Assembly: GCA_963835685.1 (NCBI GenBank)
Contig: CAWIGI010000013.1
Span: 62,001 to 126,000, forward strand
Length of the DNA stretch: 64,000 nucleotides
Origin: DATAGF01 sp963835685
GTDB lineage: Bacteria; Actinomycetota; Thermoleophilia; Miltoncostaeales; Miltoncostaeaceae
Direction: 5' to 3'
Position 1 is the first letter of the stretch. Each line of letters begins with the position of its first letter. The translations under genes were made by a program, and so were the position numbers. A model generated the notes under the pieces. That model was not told the DNA's origin. It did not search any database and saw only the letters and a program-made list of their open reading frames with translations. Shown here piece after piece: positions 21,433 through 30,252 of the stretch.

Positions 21433-21450
21433 CGGTTTCACGTGAAACCG
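21433..21450. promoter_or_regulatory. parS: parS centromere site
   Basis: An 18-base perfect palindrome with core GTTTCACGTGAAAC at 21435-21448, identical to the central 14 bases of the universal parS consensus; only the outermost consensus bases differ, symmetrically. It overlaps the GTG start codon of rsmG (21442) and lies 0.7 kb upstream of parA. It should be the loading site for the ParB encoded at 22907-23776. It is the only parS core noticed in the window. Confidence 0.93.
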
Positions 21451-22165
21451 GACCGGTCCGGACGGCTCGCGGCCCGGGCCGCGGAGCTCGGGGCGCCTCT
21501 CGAGCCCGATGCCGCGGCGCTCCTGATCGAGTTGCTCGAGCGCATCGCGGCCGAGCCGCAGAACCTCACCGCGATCGACGGCGTGGATGCGGGGATCGAC
21601 CGCCACGTGCTCGACAGCCTGGTCGCGCTCGCGCACCCTCGTGTCGACGGCGCCCGCGCCGTCGTGGACGTCGGGAGCGGGGCGGGCTTCCCCGGGCTCG
21701 CGCTCGCGGCGGCCCGACCCGCGATGGCGGTGACCCTGGTGGAGAGCGAGCGGCGCAAGGCGGATTGGCTGCTCCGGGCGTCCGCCGCGTTCCCTAATGT
21801 GCGCGTCGTGGCGGACCGCTCGGAGCACCTCGCGACCGGCGAGCGCGAGGCGTTCCCGCTCGCGCTGGCGCGGGCGCTCGGCCCGCCGCCGGTCGCCCTC
21901 GAGCTCACGGCGCCGCTCGTCGCGGTCGGCGGCGCGGTGGTCCTCTGGCGCGGGGACGCCGACGATCCGCGGGACCGAGGCCGATGCGGCGGCCGCGGCC
22001 GAGCTGCTCGGCCTCGAGCCCGAGGCGCCGCTCGCGGTGCGGCCGTTCCCGGGCGCGCGGCGCAGGCTGCAGTCGTTCGCGAAGGTGCGCCCGACGGATG
22101 CCCGCTATCCGCGCCGGCCCGGCCGCGCCGCGTCGCGGCCGCTCGGGGCCGGGGGGCGGGGGTGA
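21442..22165 (+). pseudogene. rsmG: 16S rRNA (guanine527-N7)-methyltransferase, apparent frameshift
   Basis: SAM-dependent enzyme methylating G527 of 16S rRNA. The first 170 residues match RsmG, including VVDVGSGAGFPGLALAAARP. Near 21965-21978 the frame must change by one base to continue into the family C-terminus (LGLEPEAPLAVRPFPG, RRLQSFAKVRPT). Removing one G from the GGG at 21970-21972 yields ...DDPRTEADAAAAAELLGLEP. The corrected frame stops at 22163-22165, overlapping the parA GTG exactly like other junctions here. A consensus error is likelier than a real lesion. The GTG start is inside parS. Confidence 0.85.
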
Positions 22166-22914
22166 TCTACGCCGTCGCGAACCAGAAGGGCGGGGTCGGC
22201 AAGACCACGACCGCCGTCAACCTGGCGGCCTGCCTCGCCGAGGCCGGGGCGCAGGTACTGCTCGTGGACGTCGACCCCCAGGCGAACGCCTCGGGGGGGC
22301 TGGGCGTCTCGGGGCGGGACCGGGCCACCACGGCCGAGGTCATCCTCGACGGGCTGCCCGTCGAGGACGCGGTCGTGGCGACGGCGGTGCCCAACCTGGA
22401 CATCGTCCCCTCGTCCCCGGACCTGGCGGAGGCCGCCGTGGCCCTGCCGGGGCGGGAGGGGCGCGAGCGCCTCCTCGCAGGCGCGCTGGAGCGGGCGCGC
22501 TCCAGGTACGCCTACGTCTTCCTCGACTGCCCGCCGTCGCTCGACCTGCTCACGGTGAACGCGCTGGCGGCCGCCGACCGCCTGATCGTGCCGGTGCAGT
22601 GCGAGTACTATGCGCTCGAGGGCCTCTCCCGGCTGATGGAGACCGTGTCGGCGGTCCAGGAGACGATCAACCCGGGCCTCCGCGTGACGGGGATGCTGAT
22701 GACGATGCACGACGTCCGCACCCGCGTGAGCGGGGACGTGGTCGGCGAGGTGCGGCGCCACTTCCCCGAGCTGGCCTTCCGCACCGTCATCCCGCGCAAC
22801 GTGCGCCTGGCCGAGGCGCCGTCCTACGGTGAGCCGGTGATCCGCTACGACCCGTACTGCGCCGGCGCGGACGCGTACTTCGAGGCCGCCAAGGAGGTCG
22901 CGGCCCGTGGCTGA
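22162..22914 (+). CDS. parA: Chromosome-partitioning ATPase ParA
   Basis: Deviant Walker ATPase that moves ParB-parS complexes. The 250-residue product has KGGVGKTT at 9-16, the DVDPQANAS switch region and FLDCPPSLDLL. GTG 22162 is chosen because it overlaps the corrected rsmG stop and sits just before the conserved IYAVANQKGG strand. No N-terminal helix-turn-helix is present, as expected for chromosomal ParA/Soj. The 3' end overlaps parB by eight bases. Confidence 0.95.
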   Translation: MIYAVANQKGGVGKTTTAVNLAACLAEAGAQVLLVDVDPQANASGGLGVSGRDRATTAEVILDGLPVEDAVVATAVPNLDIVPSSPDLAEAAVALPGREGRERLLAGALERARSRYAYVFLDCPPSLDLLTVNALAAADRLIVPVQCEYYALEGLSRLMETVSAVQETINPGLRVTGMLMTMHDVRTRVSGDVVGEVRRHFPELAFRTVIPRNVRLAEAPSYGEPVIRYDPYCAGADAYFEAAKEVAARG

Positions 22915-23776
22915 GGGAGGGCGCAGCAGGCGCGGGCTCGGGCGCGGCCTCTCGGCGCTGCTGGGCGAGGGCGCGCCTCCGAGCGCCGGCGCCGGGCTCG
23001 TCGAGCTGCCGGTCGATGCGATCGAGCCGAACCCCAGCCAGCCCCGCGCGCGCATCGACAAGGGCGCCCTCGACGCGCTCGCAGCCTCGATCCGGGCGAA
23101 CGGCGTGCTGCAGCCGGTCGTCGTCGGCCCGGCAGACGGCGAGGGGCGCCACGCGCTCGTCGCGGGCGAGCGCCGTTGGCGCGCGGCCCGCCTCGCCGGC
23201 CTCGCGCGCGTGCCCGCGATCGTGCGGAGCGTCGACGACCGCGAGCGCATCGAGCTCGCGCTGACCGAGAACGTCGTACGCGAGGACCTCACCCCGATCG
23301 ACGTCGCCCAGGCGTGCGCGTGCCTGATCGAGGACTTCGGCCAGAGCCACGCAGAGCTGGCCGTGCGCCTCGGTCGCAGCCGGCCGGCCGTATCCAACCT
23401 CGTGCGGCTGCTGGAGCTGCCCGAGGAGGTCCAGGACATGATCGCGGCGGGCCTCCTGAGCGAGGGCCACGGCCGGGCGGTCCTGATGGCCGACGGGCCC
23501 GCGAGGCGCCTGCGCGTCGCCCAGGCGGCCGTCGCGGGGGGCCTCAGCGTGCGGGCCACCGAGGAGCTGGCGCGCCGGGCGTCCGCCGGCCGGCCGCGAC
23601 GGGCCGTCGTGCCCGTCGGAGCGCTCGGCGACGCCGCGCTCGAGGCCTTCGGCACCGCGTTCGACGCCCCGGTGCGGGTGCGCGCCGGCTCGGACGGTCA
23701 GATGCTGGTCGAGCTCCGCTTCCCCGACGAGGGGGCCCTGGAGGCCGCGCTGCGGCTCTTGCCGCCCCGGGCCTGA
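22907..23776 (+). CDS. parB: Chromosome-partitioning protein ParB
   Basis: CTP-dependent clamp that loads at parS. The 289-residue product begins with the basic ParA-interacting segment RRGLGRGLSALLG, then the N-terminal nucleotide-binding domain with the GERRWRAARLAG and TENVVREDLTPI boxes, a helix-turn-helix domain (LAVRLGRSRPAVSNLVRLL) and a C-terminal dimerisation region. The last 79 bases overlap the convergent histidine kinase gene. It partners with the parS site at 21433-21450. Confidence 0.95.
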   Translation: MAEGGRSRRGLGRGLSALLGEGAPPSAGAGLVELPVDAIEPNPSQPRARIDKGALDALAASIRANGVLQPVVVGPADGEGRHALVAGERRWRAARLAGLARVPAIVRSVDDRERIELALTENVVREDLTPIDVAQACACLIEDFGQSHAELAVRLGRSRPAVSNLVRLLELPEEVQDMIAAGLLSEGHGRAVLMADGPARRLRVAQAAVAGGLSVRATEELARRASAGRPRRAVVPVGALGDAALEAFGTAFDAPVRVRAGSDGQMLVELRFPDEGALEAALRLLPPRA

Positions 23777-24510
23777 GCCGCCGCCGCGGCAGGCAGGACC
23801 AGGCGGAGCCTCGTGCCGTGCCCCGGCGCGGACGAGATCGTCACCTCGCCGCCCGCCAGGGCGGCCCGCTCGTTCATGGCCGCGAGGCCGAGGTGGCCTC
23901 CCTCGATGCGCGCGCGGGCGCGGTCGGGGTCGAACCCGCGGCCGTCGTCGGCGACCTCGATGACGATCCGGTCGCCGTCAGCGCGCGCGGTGATCGCGAC
24001 CCTCGTCGGCTCGGCGTGGCGGACGACGTTGGCGATCGCCTCCTGGACGATCCGGAACGCGACCGTGCGATGGGTCTCCGACAGCGCGTCGGCGGCGGCG
24101 AGGTCGAGCGAGACGCGCGCGCCCCGCCACTCCAGCCGCTGCACCAGCGCGCGGGTGGCCGCGGCGAAGCCGAGCTCCTCCAACGCCATCGGATGGAGGT
24201 CGAAGATCGCTCGCCGCAGGGCCCTCACCGAATCGCGGGCGGACGCGGCGGCGCGCGCCACGCCGTCCGCGGCGCCCGGATCGCGGGCGCGCAGCTCGGC
24301 GCTGAGCGCGTCGAGGGTCAGGCCCAGCCCCACGAGCTGCTGCACCGGCCCGTCGTGGAGGTCCTCGGCGACCCGCCGCCGCTCCTGCTCCTGGGCCAGG
24401 AGGATCGCGGCCGCCAGCGAGCGCCGTTCGGCGCTCGCGCGATCCGCCTCGGCCAGGCGCTCCCGGAGGCCCGCGCTGACATCGTTGGAGGCATTATCGC
24501 TTACGGTCAC
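23698..24510 (-). CDS. Cytoplasmic sensor histidine kinase (HisKA_3, NarL-type)
   Basis: The 270-residue product has a dimerisation/phosphoacceptor helix with EDLHDGPVQQLVGLG (His52) and a C-terminal ATPase with DDGRGFDP and GHLGLAAMNERA. No membrane segment or recognisable sensor domain precedes the DHp helix, only ~40 residues of predicted coiled coil, so it senses an internal or partner-borne signal. The last ~26 residues are read opposite parB and look unconserved. It pairs with the response regulator at 24542-25207. GTG start at 24510 follows a TAGGTT element. Confidence 0.88.
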   Translation of the reverse strand: MTVSDNASNDVSAGLRERLAEADRASAERRSLAAAILLAQEQERRRVAEDLHDGPVQQLVGLGLTLDALSAELRARDPGAADGVARAAASARDSVRALRRAIFDLHPMALEELGFAAATRALVQRLEWRGARVSLDLAAADALSETHRTVAFRIVQEAIANVVRHAEPTRVAITARADGDRIVIEVADDGRGFDPDRARARIEGGHLGLAAMNERAALAGGEVTISSAPGHGTRLRLVLPAAAAAQARGGKSRSAASRAPSSGKRSSTSI

Positions 24511-24522
24511 GGCTCTGAACGC

Positions 24523-24528
24523 AACCTA
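24523..24528 (-). promoter_or_regulatory. Putative -10 element of the histidine kinase
   Basis: Minus-strand TAGGTT lies in the 31-base gap between the response regulator and kinase genes and ends 12 bases before the kinase GTG. It is identical to the -10 of the LLM oxidoreductase gene at 52078-52083. Confidence 0.45.
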
Positions 24529-24541
24529 AGAGTCGACGCGG

Positions 24542-25207
24542 CTAGCGGATCAGGGACTGGCGGATGCCCATGGCCACCGCCTGGGTGCGGTGCTCCGCCC
24601 CGAGCTTGGCCAGGATGTGCTTGACGTGGGTCTTCACCGTCTCGACGCTGACGGCGAGGCGCTCGGACACCTCGCGGTTGGAGCAGCCGTCGGCGAGCAT
24701 CTGCAGGATCTCGCGCTCCCGCGTGCTGAGGATGCCGGCGCTGCGGGGCTTCGCGAGCTGGCGGAGGAAGTCCGGGGCGAGCCGGGGATCGACGTAGGGC
24801 TCGCCGTCCACCACCTGGCGGATCGCCGCGGCGAGCGCGGCGCTGTCGGAGTCCTTCAGCACGAAGCCCTGGGCGCCGGCGTCGAGGGCCTCCCAGAGGA
24901 GGTCCTGCTCGGCGTGGGCGGTGAACATCACCACCCGCACCTCGGGGTGCGCCGCGGCGATCCCGCGCGTGGCGGCGACGCCGCCGATCCCGGGCATGCG
25001 CGCGTCCATCAGCACGACCTCGGGCCGGCGAAGCGGGACGAGCTCGAGCGCCGCCTCCCCCGAGGCCGCCTCCCCCACGACGACCATGTCGCCGAGCTGG
25101 GAGAGCACCCGCCGCAGGCCCTCGCGGACGATGGCGTGGTCGTCCACGACCAGGCAGCCGATCGGCCGGGCCACGCGCGTCTCGTCGCTGCCCGCCGCGC
25201 TGCTCAC
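24542..25207 (-). CDS. NarL/LuxR-type response regulator
   Basis: The 221-residue product has an N-terminal receiver domain with phosphoacceptor Asp68 (VLMDARMPG) and acidic residues near 22-23. A C-terminal LuxR helix-turn-helix at about 153-215 reads LSTREREILQMLADG and NREVSERLAVSVETVKTHV. It is directly upstream of its kinase on the same strand. GTG start at 25207, 49 bases after the tRNA-Ile gene with no terminator between, so read-through from the tRNA promoter is possible. Target genes are unknown. Confidence 0.9.
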   Translation of the reverse strand: MSSAAGSDETRVARPIGCLVVDDHAIVREGLRRVLSQLGDMVVVGEAASGEAALELVPLRRPEVVLMDARMPGIGGVAATRGIAAAHPEVRVVMFTAHAEQDLLWEALDAGAQGFVLKDSDSAALAAAIRQVVDGEPYVDPRLAPDFLRQLAKPRSAGILSTREREILQMLADGCSNREVSERLAVSVETVKTHVKHILAKLGAEHRTQAVAMGIRQSLIR

Positions 25208-25256
25208 GTGCCGATCCGACCTCCACGTCGCGCGAGCCCGGCGGGGCCGCGGGCGA

Positions 25257-25330
25257 TGGGCGATCCTGGACTCGAACCAGGGACCTCATCCTTATCAGAG
25301 ATGCGCTCTAACCGGCTGAGCTAATCGCCC
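25257..25330 (-). tRNA. tRNA-Ile (GAT anticodon)
   Basis: The minus strand folds into a cloverleaf. The acceptor stem GGGCGAT/ATCGCCC has discriminator A at 25257. The D arm is TAGCTCAGCCGGTTAGAGCGC, 21 bases written here only in part: it starts TAGCTCAG. The anticodon loop CTGATAA contains anticodon GAT, and the T arm reads CCTGGTTCGAGTCCAGG. The 3' CCA is not encoded. It stands alone rather than in an rRNA operon. Confidence 0.95.
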
Positions 25331-25441
25331 CTGACCTGCGGTCGCGGCAGGGTATCAAGGCCGTCGAGAGCTGGACAACCGTCGCGCGCGGCGGCCGGCC
25401 GGTGCTCCCCCAGGGGAGGCGGGGACCCTCCACCGCCCGGC

Positions 25442-25447
25442 TATGAT
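25442..25447 (+). promoter_or_regulatory. Putative -10 element of the bfn-tat region
   Basis: TATGAT is a close match to the sigma70-type -10 consensus in a GC-rich context, 44 bases before the GTG at 25492. No clear -35 is seen. It could drive the bifunctional nuclease and the overlapping chorismate mutase gene. Confidence 0.55.
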
Positions 25448-25491
25448 GGCCCTTCGGGTCGCGCTCGCGGCAGCGAGAGGAACGAGGCGCA

Positions 25492-25980
25492 GTGCAGGAG
25501 ATGGTCATCTACGGGGTGAGCTTCGACATGGTCGGGAAGCAGCCGATCGTGCTCCTGAAGACGGTGGCCGGCAACAAGTTCCTGCCCATCTGGATCGGGC
25601 ACGCCGAGGCGGCGGCGATCCTGATGAAGCTCCAGGGCGCGGAGACCCCCCGGCCCATGACCCACGACCTGCTGTCGGAGGTCGTGTCGGAGCTCAACGC
25701 CGAGATCGCGAAGATCACCGTGACCGAGCTGCGGGAGAACACCTTCTACGCGATGATCACCCTGCGCGCCGCGGCGTCGGAGATCGAGATCGACTCGCGG
25801 CCCAGCGACGCCCTCGCCCTCGCCGTCCGCAGCAACGCGCCGATCTTCGCGGCCGACCGCGTGATCGAGGAGAGCGGGATCGAGTTCGAGCACGAGGTCG
25901 AGGACACCGACGAGGTGGTCGAGAAGTTCAAGGAGTTCCTCGACGAGGTGAGCCCGGACGACTTCCTGTCGGAGTCGTGA
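25492..25980 (+). CDS. Bifunctional nuclease family protein (DUF151)
   Basis: The 162-residue product matches the BFN/DUF151 family, with VLLKTVAGNKFLPIWIGHAEA, PRPMTHDLL and DSRPSDALALAVR. Plant members were described as nucleases; bacterial members are widespread and poorly characterised. GTG start at 25492. The C-terminal ~40 residues are acidic (EFEHEVEDTDEVV), as in UvrB/UvrC-like tails. The stop overlaps the next gene's GTG (GTGA at 25977-25980). Confidence 0.88.
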   Translation: MQEMVIYGVSFDMVGKQPIVLLKTVAGNKFLPIWIGHAEAAAILMKLQGAETPRPMTHDLLSEVVSELNAEIAKITVTELRENTFYAMITLRAAASEIEIDSRPSDALALAVRSNAPIFAADRVIEESGIEFEHEVEDTDEVVEKFKEFLDEVSPDDFLSES

Positions 25981-26309
25981 CCGTGGAGCCCGTGCAGAAC
26001 CCGACGGCCGACGCGGTCGTGCGCCAGATGCGCGACGCGATCATCGACAACGACGTCAAGCTGCTCGCGGCGGTCAACGCGCGCCTCGAGCTGGTGGCGC
26101 GCCTGCGGAGTTACAAGCGATCCCAGGGGATGGAGTTCGTCGACCAGGCGCGGGAGGATTGGATGCACCGCTACCTCGCCGCGTCCAACCAGGGGCCGCT
26201 CAGCGACGAGGGGCTGCACGAGATCTACGGCCACCTCCTCGACCTGACCAAGCGCGAGACGGCCGAGGGGTCGCCGCCCGGAGTGGTTTCGGCCGACGGG
26301 GCGGGCTAG
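25977..26309 (+). CDS. Chorismate mutase, AroQ type
   Basis: Small all-helical enzyme converting chorismate to prephenate for Phe/Tyr synthesis. The 110-residue product has the AroQ pattern MRDAIIDNDVKLLAAVNARL with Arg and Lys residues in LVARLRSYKRSQGMEF and a third helix near QAREDWMHRYL. It has no signal peptide and no fused domain. GTG overlaps the BFN stop. Its presence beside tat genes rather than other aro genes is not explained by sequence. Confidence 0.85.
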   Translation: MTVEPVQNPTADAVVRQMRDAIIDNDVKLLAAVNARLELVARLRSYKRSQGMEFVDQAREDWMHRYLAASNQGPLSDEGLHEIYGHLLDLTKRETAEGSPPGVVSADGAG

Positions 26310-26312
26310 CCT
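26307..26312 (+). promoter_or_regulatory. Possible -10 element of tatAC
   Basis: TAGCCT matches TAnnnT and its TAG is the stop codon of the chorismate mutase gene. It lies 43 bases before the tatA GTG. A G6-CCT-C5 inverted repeat at 26322-26335 lies in the would-be leader. Evidence is limited to the motif. Confidence 0.3.
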
Positions 26313-26355
26313 TCCGGGCGAGGGGGGCCTCCCCCACCGCGAAGGACGCTCGCCC

Positions 26356-26631
26356 GTGTTCGACATCTCCCCGATCCAGATCATCATCGTCCTGGTGATC
26401 GCGCTGCTCGTGTTCGGCCCCAAGCGGCTGCCGGAGATGGGCCGCGCGATCGGGCGCGGCATCCGGGAGATCAAGGGCTCGCTCGTGGACGACGAGGGCC
26501 CGCGCGACCGGCACGACGACGACCCGGAGCCCGCGCGGCCCGCCGCGGCCGCCGCCCGCGACGAGGACGACGACGTCCTCGAGGGGGTGGTCGTCCCGGG
26601 CGACACCCCGCCGCGCCCGCCCGCGGCCTGA
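26356..26631 (+). CDS. tatA: Sec-independent translocase subunit TatA
   Basis: Pore-forming subunit for export of folded proteins. The 91-residue product has one N-terminal membrane span (about 5-19), the hinge motif FGPKRLPEMGRAIGRG, an amphipathic helix, and an acidic/Ala-Pro tail. GTG start at 26356. tatC follows after ten bases. Only one TatA/B-type protein is seen here, so TatB must be elsewhere or absent, as in minimal TatAC systems. Confidence 0.93.
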   Translation: MFDISPIQIIIVLVIALLVFGPKRLPEMGRAIGRGIREIKGSLVDDEGPRDRHDDDPEPARPAAAAARDEDDDVLEGVVVPGDTPPRPPAA

Positions 26632-26641
26632 TCCGAGAGCG

Positions 26642-27454
26642 ATGGCCCGCCTGCGCGGGATGAGGGTGCGCCGCGTCGGCCGCGAGGAGCGGCTGAGCGT
26701 GGTGGAGCACCTCGACGAGCTGCGCAACCGGATCATCGTCTCGGTCGTGGCGCTGGTGGTGGCCTTCGCCGTCGCCTACGGCTTCCACGACCAGCTCCTC
26801 GAGATCCTCGAATGGCCGCTGCCGGACCGCTACGAGGACGAGGGGCTGATCACCCTCTCCCCGACCGAGCCGTTCTTCACGGTGCTGAAGGTCTGCTTCT
26901 ACGCGGCCCTCCTCCTGGCCCTGCCGGTGTGGCTCTACCAGCTCTACGCGTTCGTGATCCCGGCCGTGCAGGACCAGCCCCGCCGCCGGATGCTGCTCGT
27001 CGTGGCGGCCGCGTCGAGCCTGTTCGTTGCCGGCGTGGCCTTCGGGTACTTCATCGTGCTGCCGGTGGCGCTCGACTTCCTGCTCGGCTTCGGCGGCGAC
27101 ACGTTCCTCACCCAGGTCCGCGCCGGCGAGTACTTCAGCTTCGTGACGACGCTGATGCTCGCCTCGGGCCTGATGTTCGAGGTCCCGATCGCGATGCTCG
27201 CGCTGGCCCGGATCGGGGTGACGAGCGCCGAGTTCTACATCCGCCACTGGCGCGTGGCGATCGTCCTGATCGCGGCGCTGGCGGCGATCCTCCCGGGCGG
27301 CGACCCGTTCAGCATGCTGCTGCTGATGATCCCCCAGATCCTCCTGTACCTGCTGGGGATCTGGCTCGCGAAGCGCTTCGGCCGCCCGCCGCTGTGGGCC
27401 CGCGACGCCTGGGCGGCGGACGACGACGAGGACGCGGCCACCGGCAGGGCGTAG
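26642..27454 (+). CDS. tatC: Sec-independent translocase subunit TatC
   Basis: Twin-arginine signal receptor. The 270-residue product has six membrane spans and the family sequence VVEHLDELRNRII at the N-terminus, SPTEPFFTVLK in the first periplasmic loop and a conserved Glu in the GLMFEVPIAM span. ATG start at 26642; the C-terminal tail is acidic. It probably exports folded substrates, which could include some secreted proteins of the glycan loci. Confidence 0.94.
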   Translation: MARLRGMRVRRVGREERLSVVEHLDELRNRIIVSVVALVVAFAVAYGFHDQLLEILEWPLPDRYEDEGLITLSPTEPFFTVLKVCFYAALLLALPVWLYQLYAFVIPAVQDQPRRRMLLVVAAASSLFVAGVAFGYFIVLPVALDFLLGFGGDTFLTQVRAGEYFSFVTTLMLASGLMFEVPIAMLALARIGVTSAEFYIRHWRVAIVLIAALAAILPGGDPFSMLLLMIPQILLYLLGIWLAKRFGRPPLWARDAWAADDDEDAATGRA

Positions 27455-27488
27455 CCACGGGAAGGGTGTTCGGTGGGAGGCTGACGGC

Positions 27489-28365
27489 GTGACGTCCCGC
27501 CGCCTGCCGCGCCTCCTCGTCTGCCTGGCCGTGCTCGGGCGGTCGTGGCCGGCCGCGGTCGCGGCCGACCACCTCACGCCGACGGCGACGGTTTCGGCCG
27601 CCGTGACGGAGCGCGCGTCCCCCGACGTCTGGGTCGTCCAGGTGCGCTGGGACGCAGGCTGTCAGGGCGCCACGGCGGGCAAGGACTACTACGACGGCAA
27701 CCTCCACCTCGTCGACCTGGACACCGGCGAGCGCACCTACATCGGCGGCGGTCCCGGCATGGCGGCGTCGGGCGTGCGCGACCGGCGCGTCGTCGCCATC
27801 GCGCGCGAGCAACACCTGCGGCCCGAGCTCGAGATCACGTGTTACGTGACCTTCCCCTCCCTCCATGGAGCGGGGTACCACATCACCGTCACGGGCAACC
27901 CCGTGACCATCCCGGCGCGCTTCGGCGGCGGCGGCGGGGGGGGCGGCGGGGGCGGCCCGGGCCCCGGCGGCGGCGGCGGCGGCGACCCGACCGCGCCGCT
28001 CGGGGCCGGCGGCTGCCGCGTGGCGCTGCTCGGGACGAACGGGCCCGACACCCTGACGGGGGGCGACGCCGGCGAGGTCGTGATCGGCTTCGGTGCGGCC
28101 GACCGGATGCGCGGGGAGGGGGGGCACGACTGCCTCGTCGGGGGGCCCGGTGCGGACCGCCTGACGGGGGGTGACGGTGACGACCGCCTCGCCGGGGGCG
28201 GCGGCCGCGACGACCTGCGCGGCGGCCCGGGGACGAACGCCTACGACGCCGGCGCCGGGAACGACGTGGTCCGGGCCCGCAACGGGCGACCGGAGTCGGT
28301 GCGGTGCGGGTCCGGTCGCGACCGGGCCTACGTGGATCGCCGGGACCGCGTCCGCGGCTGCGAGC

Positions 28366-28391
<26 letters not shown>
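27489..28391 (+). CDS. Secreted protein with polyglycine linker and calcium-binding (RTX-like) repeats
   Basis: The 300-residue product has a signal peptide (about 1-25, ending VAA), an N-terminal domain with two Cys (about 30-145) of unknown function, a Gly/Pro-only linker near 149-168, and RTX-like nonapeptides (LTGGDGDDRLAGGGGRDDLR and similar) at about 185-270. The Cys-containing end GRDRAYVDRRDRVRGCE is a form common in secreted actinobacterial proteins. It is probably extracellular and calcium-dependent. Ligand or enzyme activity is unknown. GTG start at 27489; the 3' end overlaps the convergent ABC gene by 26 bases. Confidence 0.72.
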
Positions 28392-30238
<1,847 letters not shown>

Positions 30239-30246
30239 TCCCGGGG

Positions 30247-30252
30247 AGCCTA
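30247..30252 (-). promoter_or_regulatory. Putative leaderless -10 element of the UXS gene
   Basis: Minus-strand TAGGCT includes the stop codon of the upstream flippase gene and ends eight bases before the UXS ATG. It repeats the stop-codon/-10 arrangement seen at 35285-35290 and 52078-52083. Confidence 0.4.

Noticed and set aside
26322..26335. G6-CCT-C5 inverted repeat as a rho-independent terminator
   Set aside because: The loop is too short, there is no U tract, and tatA lies immediately downstream.
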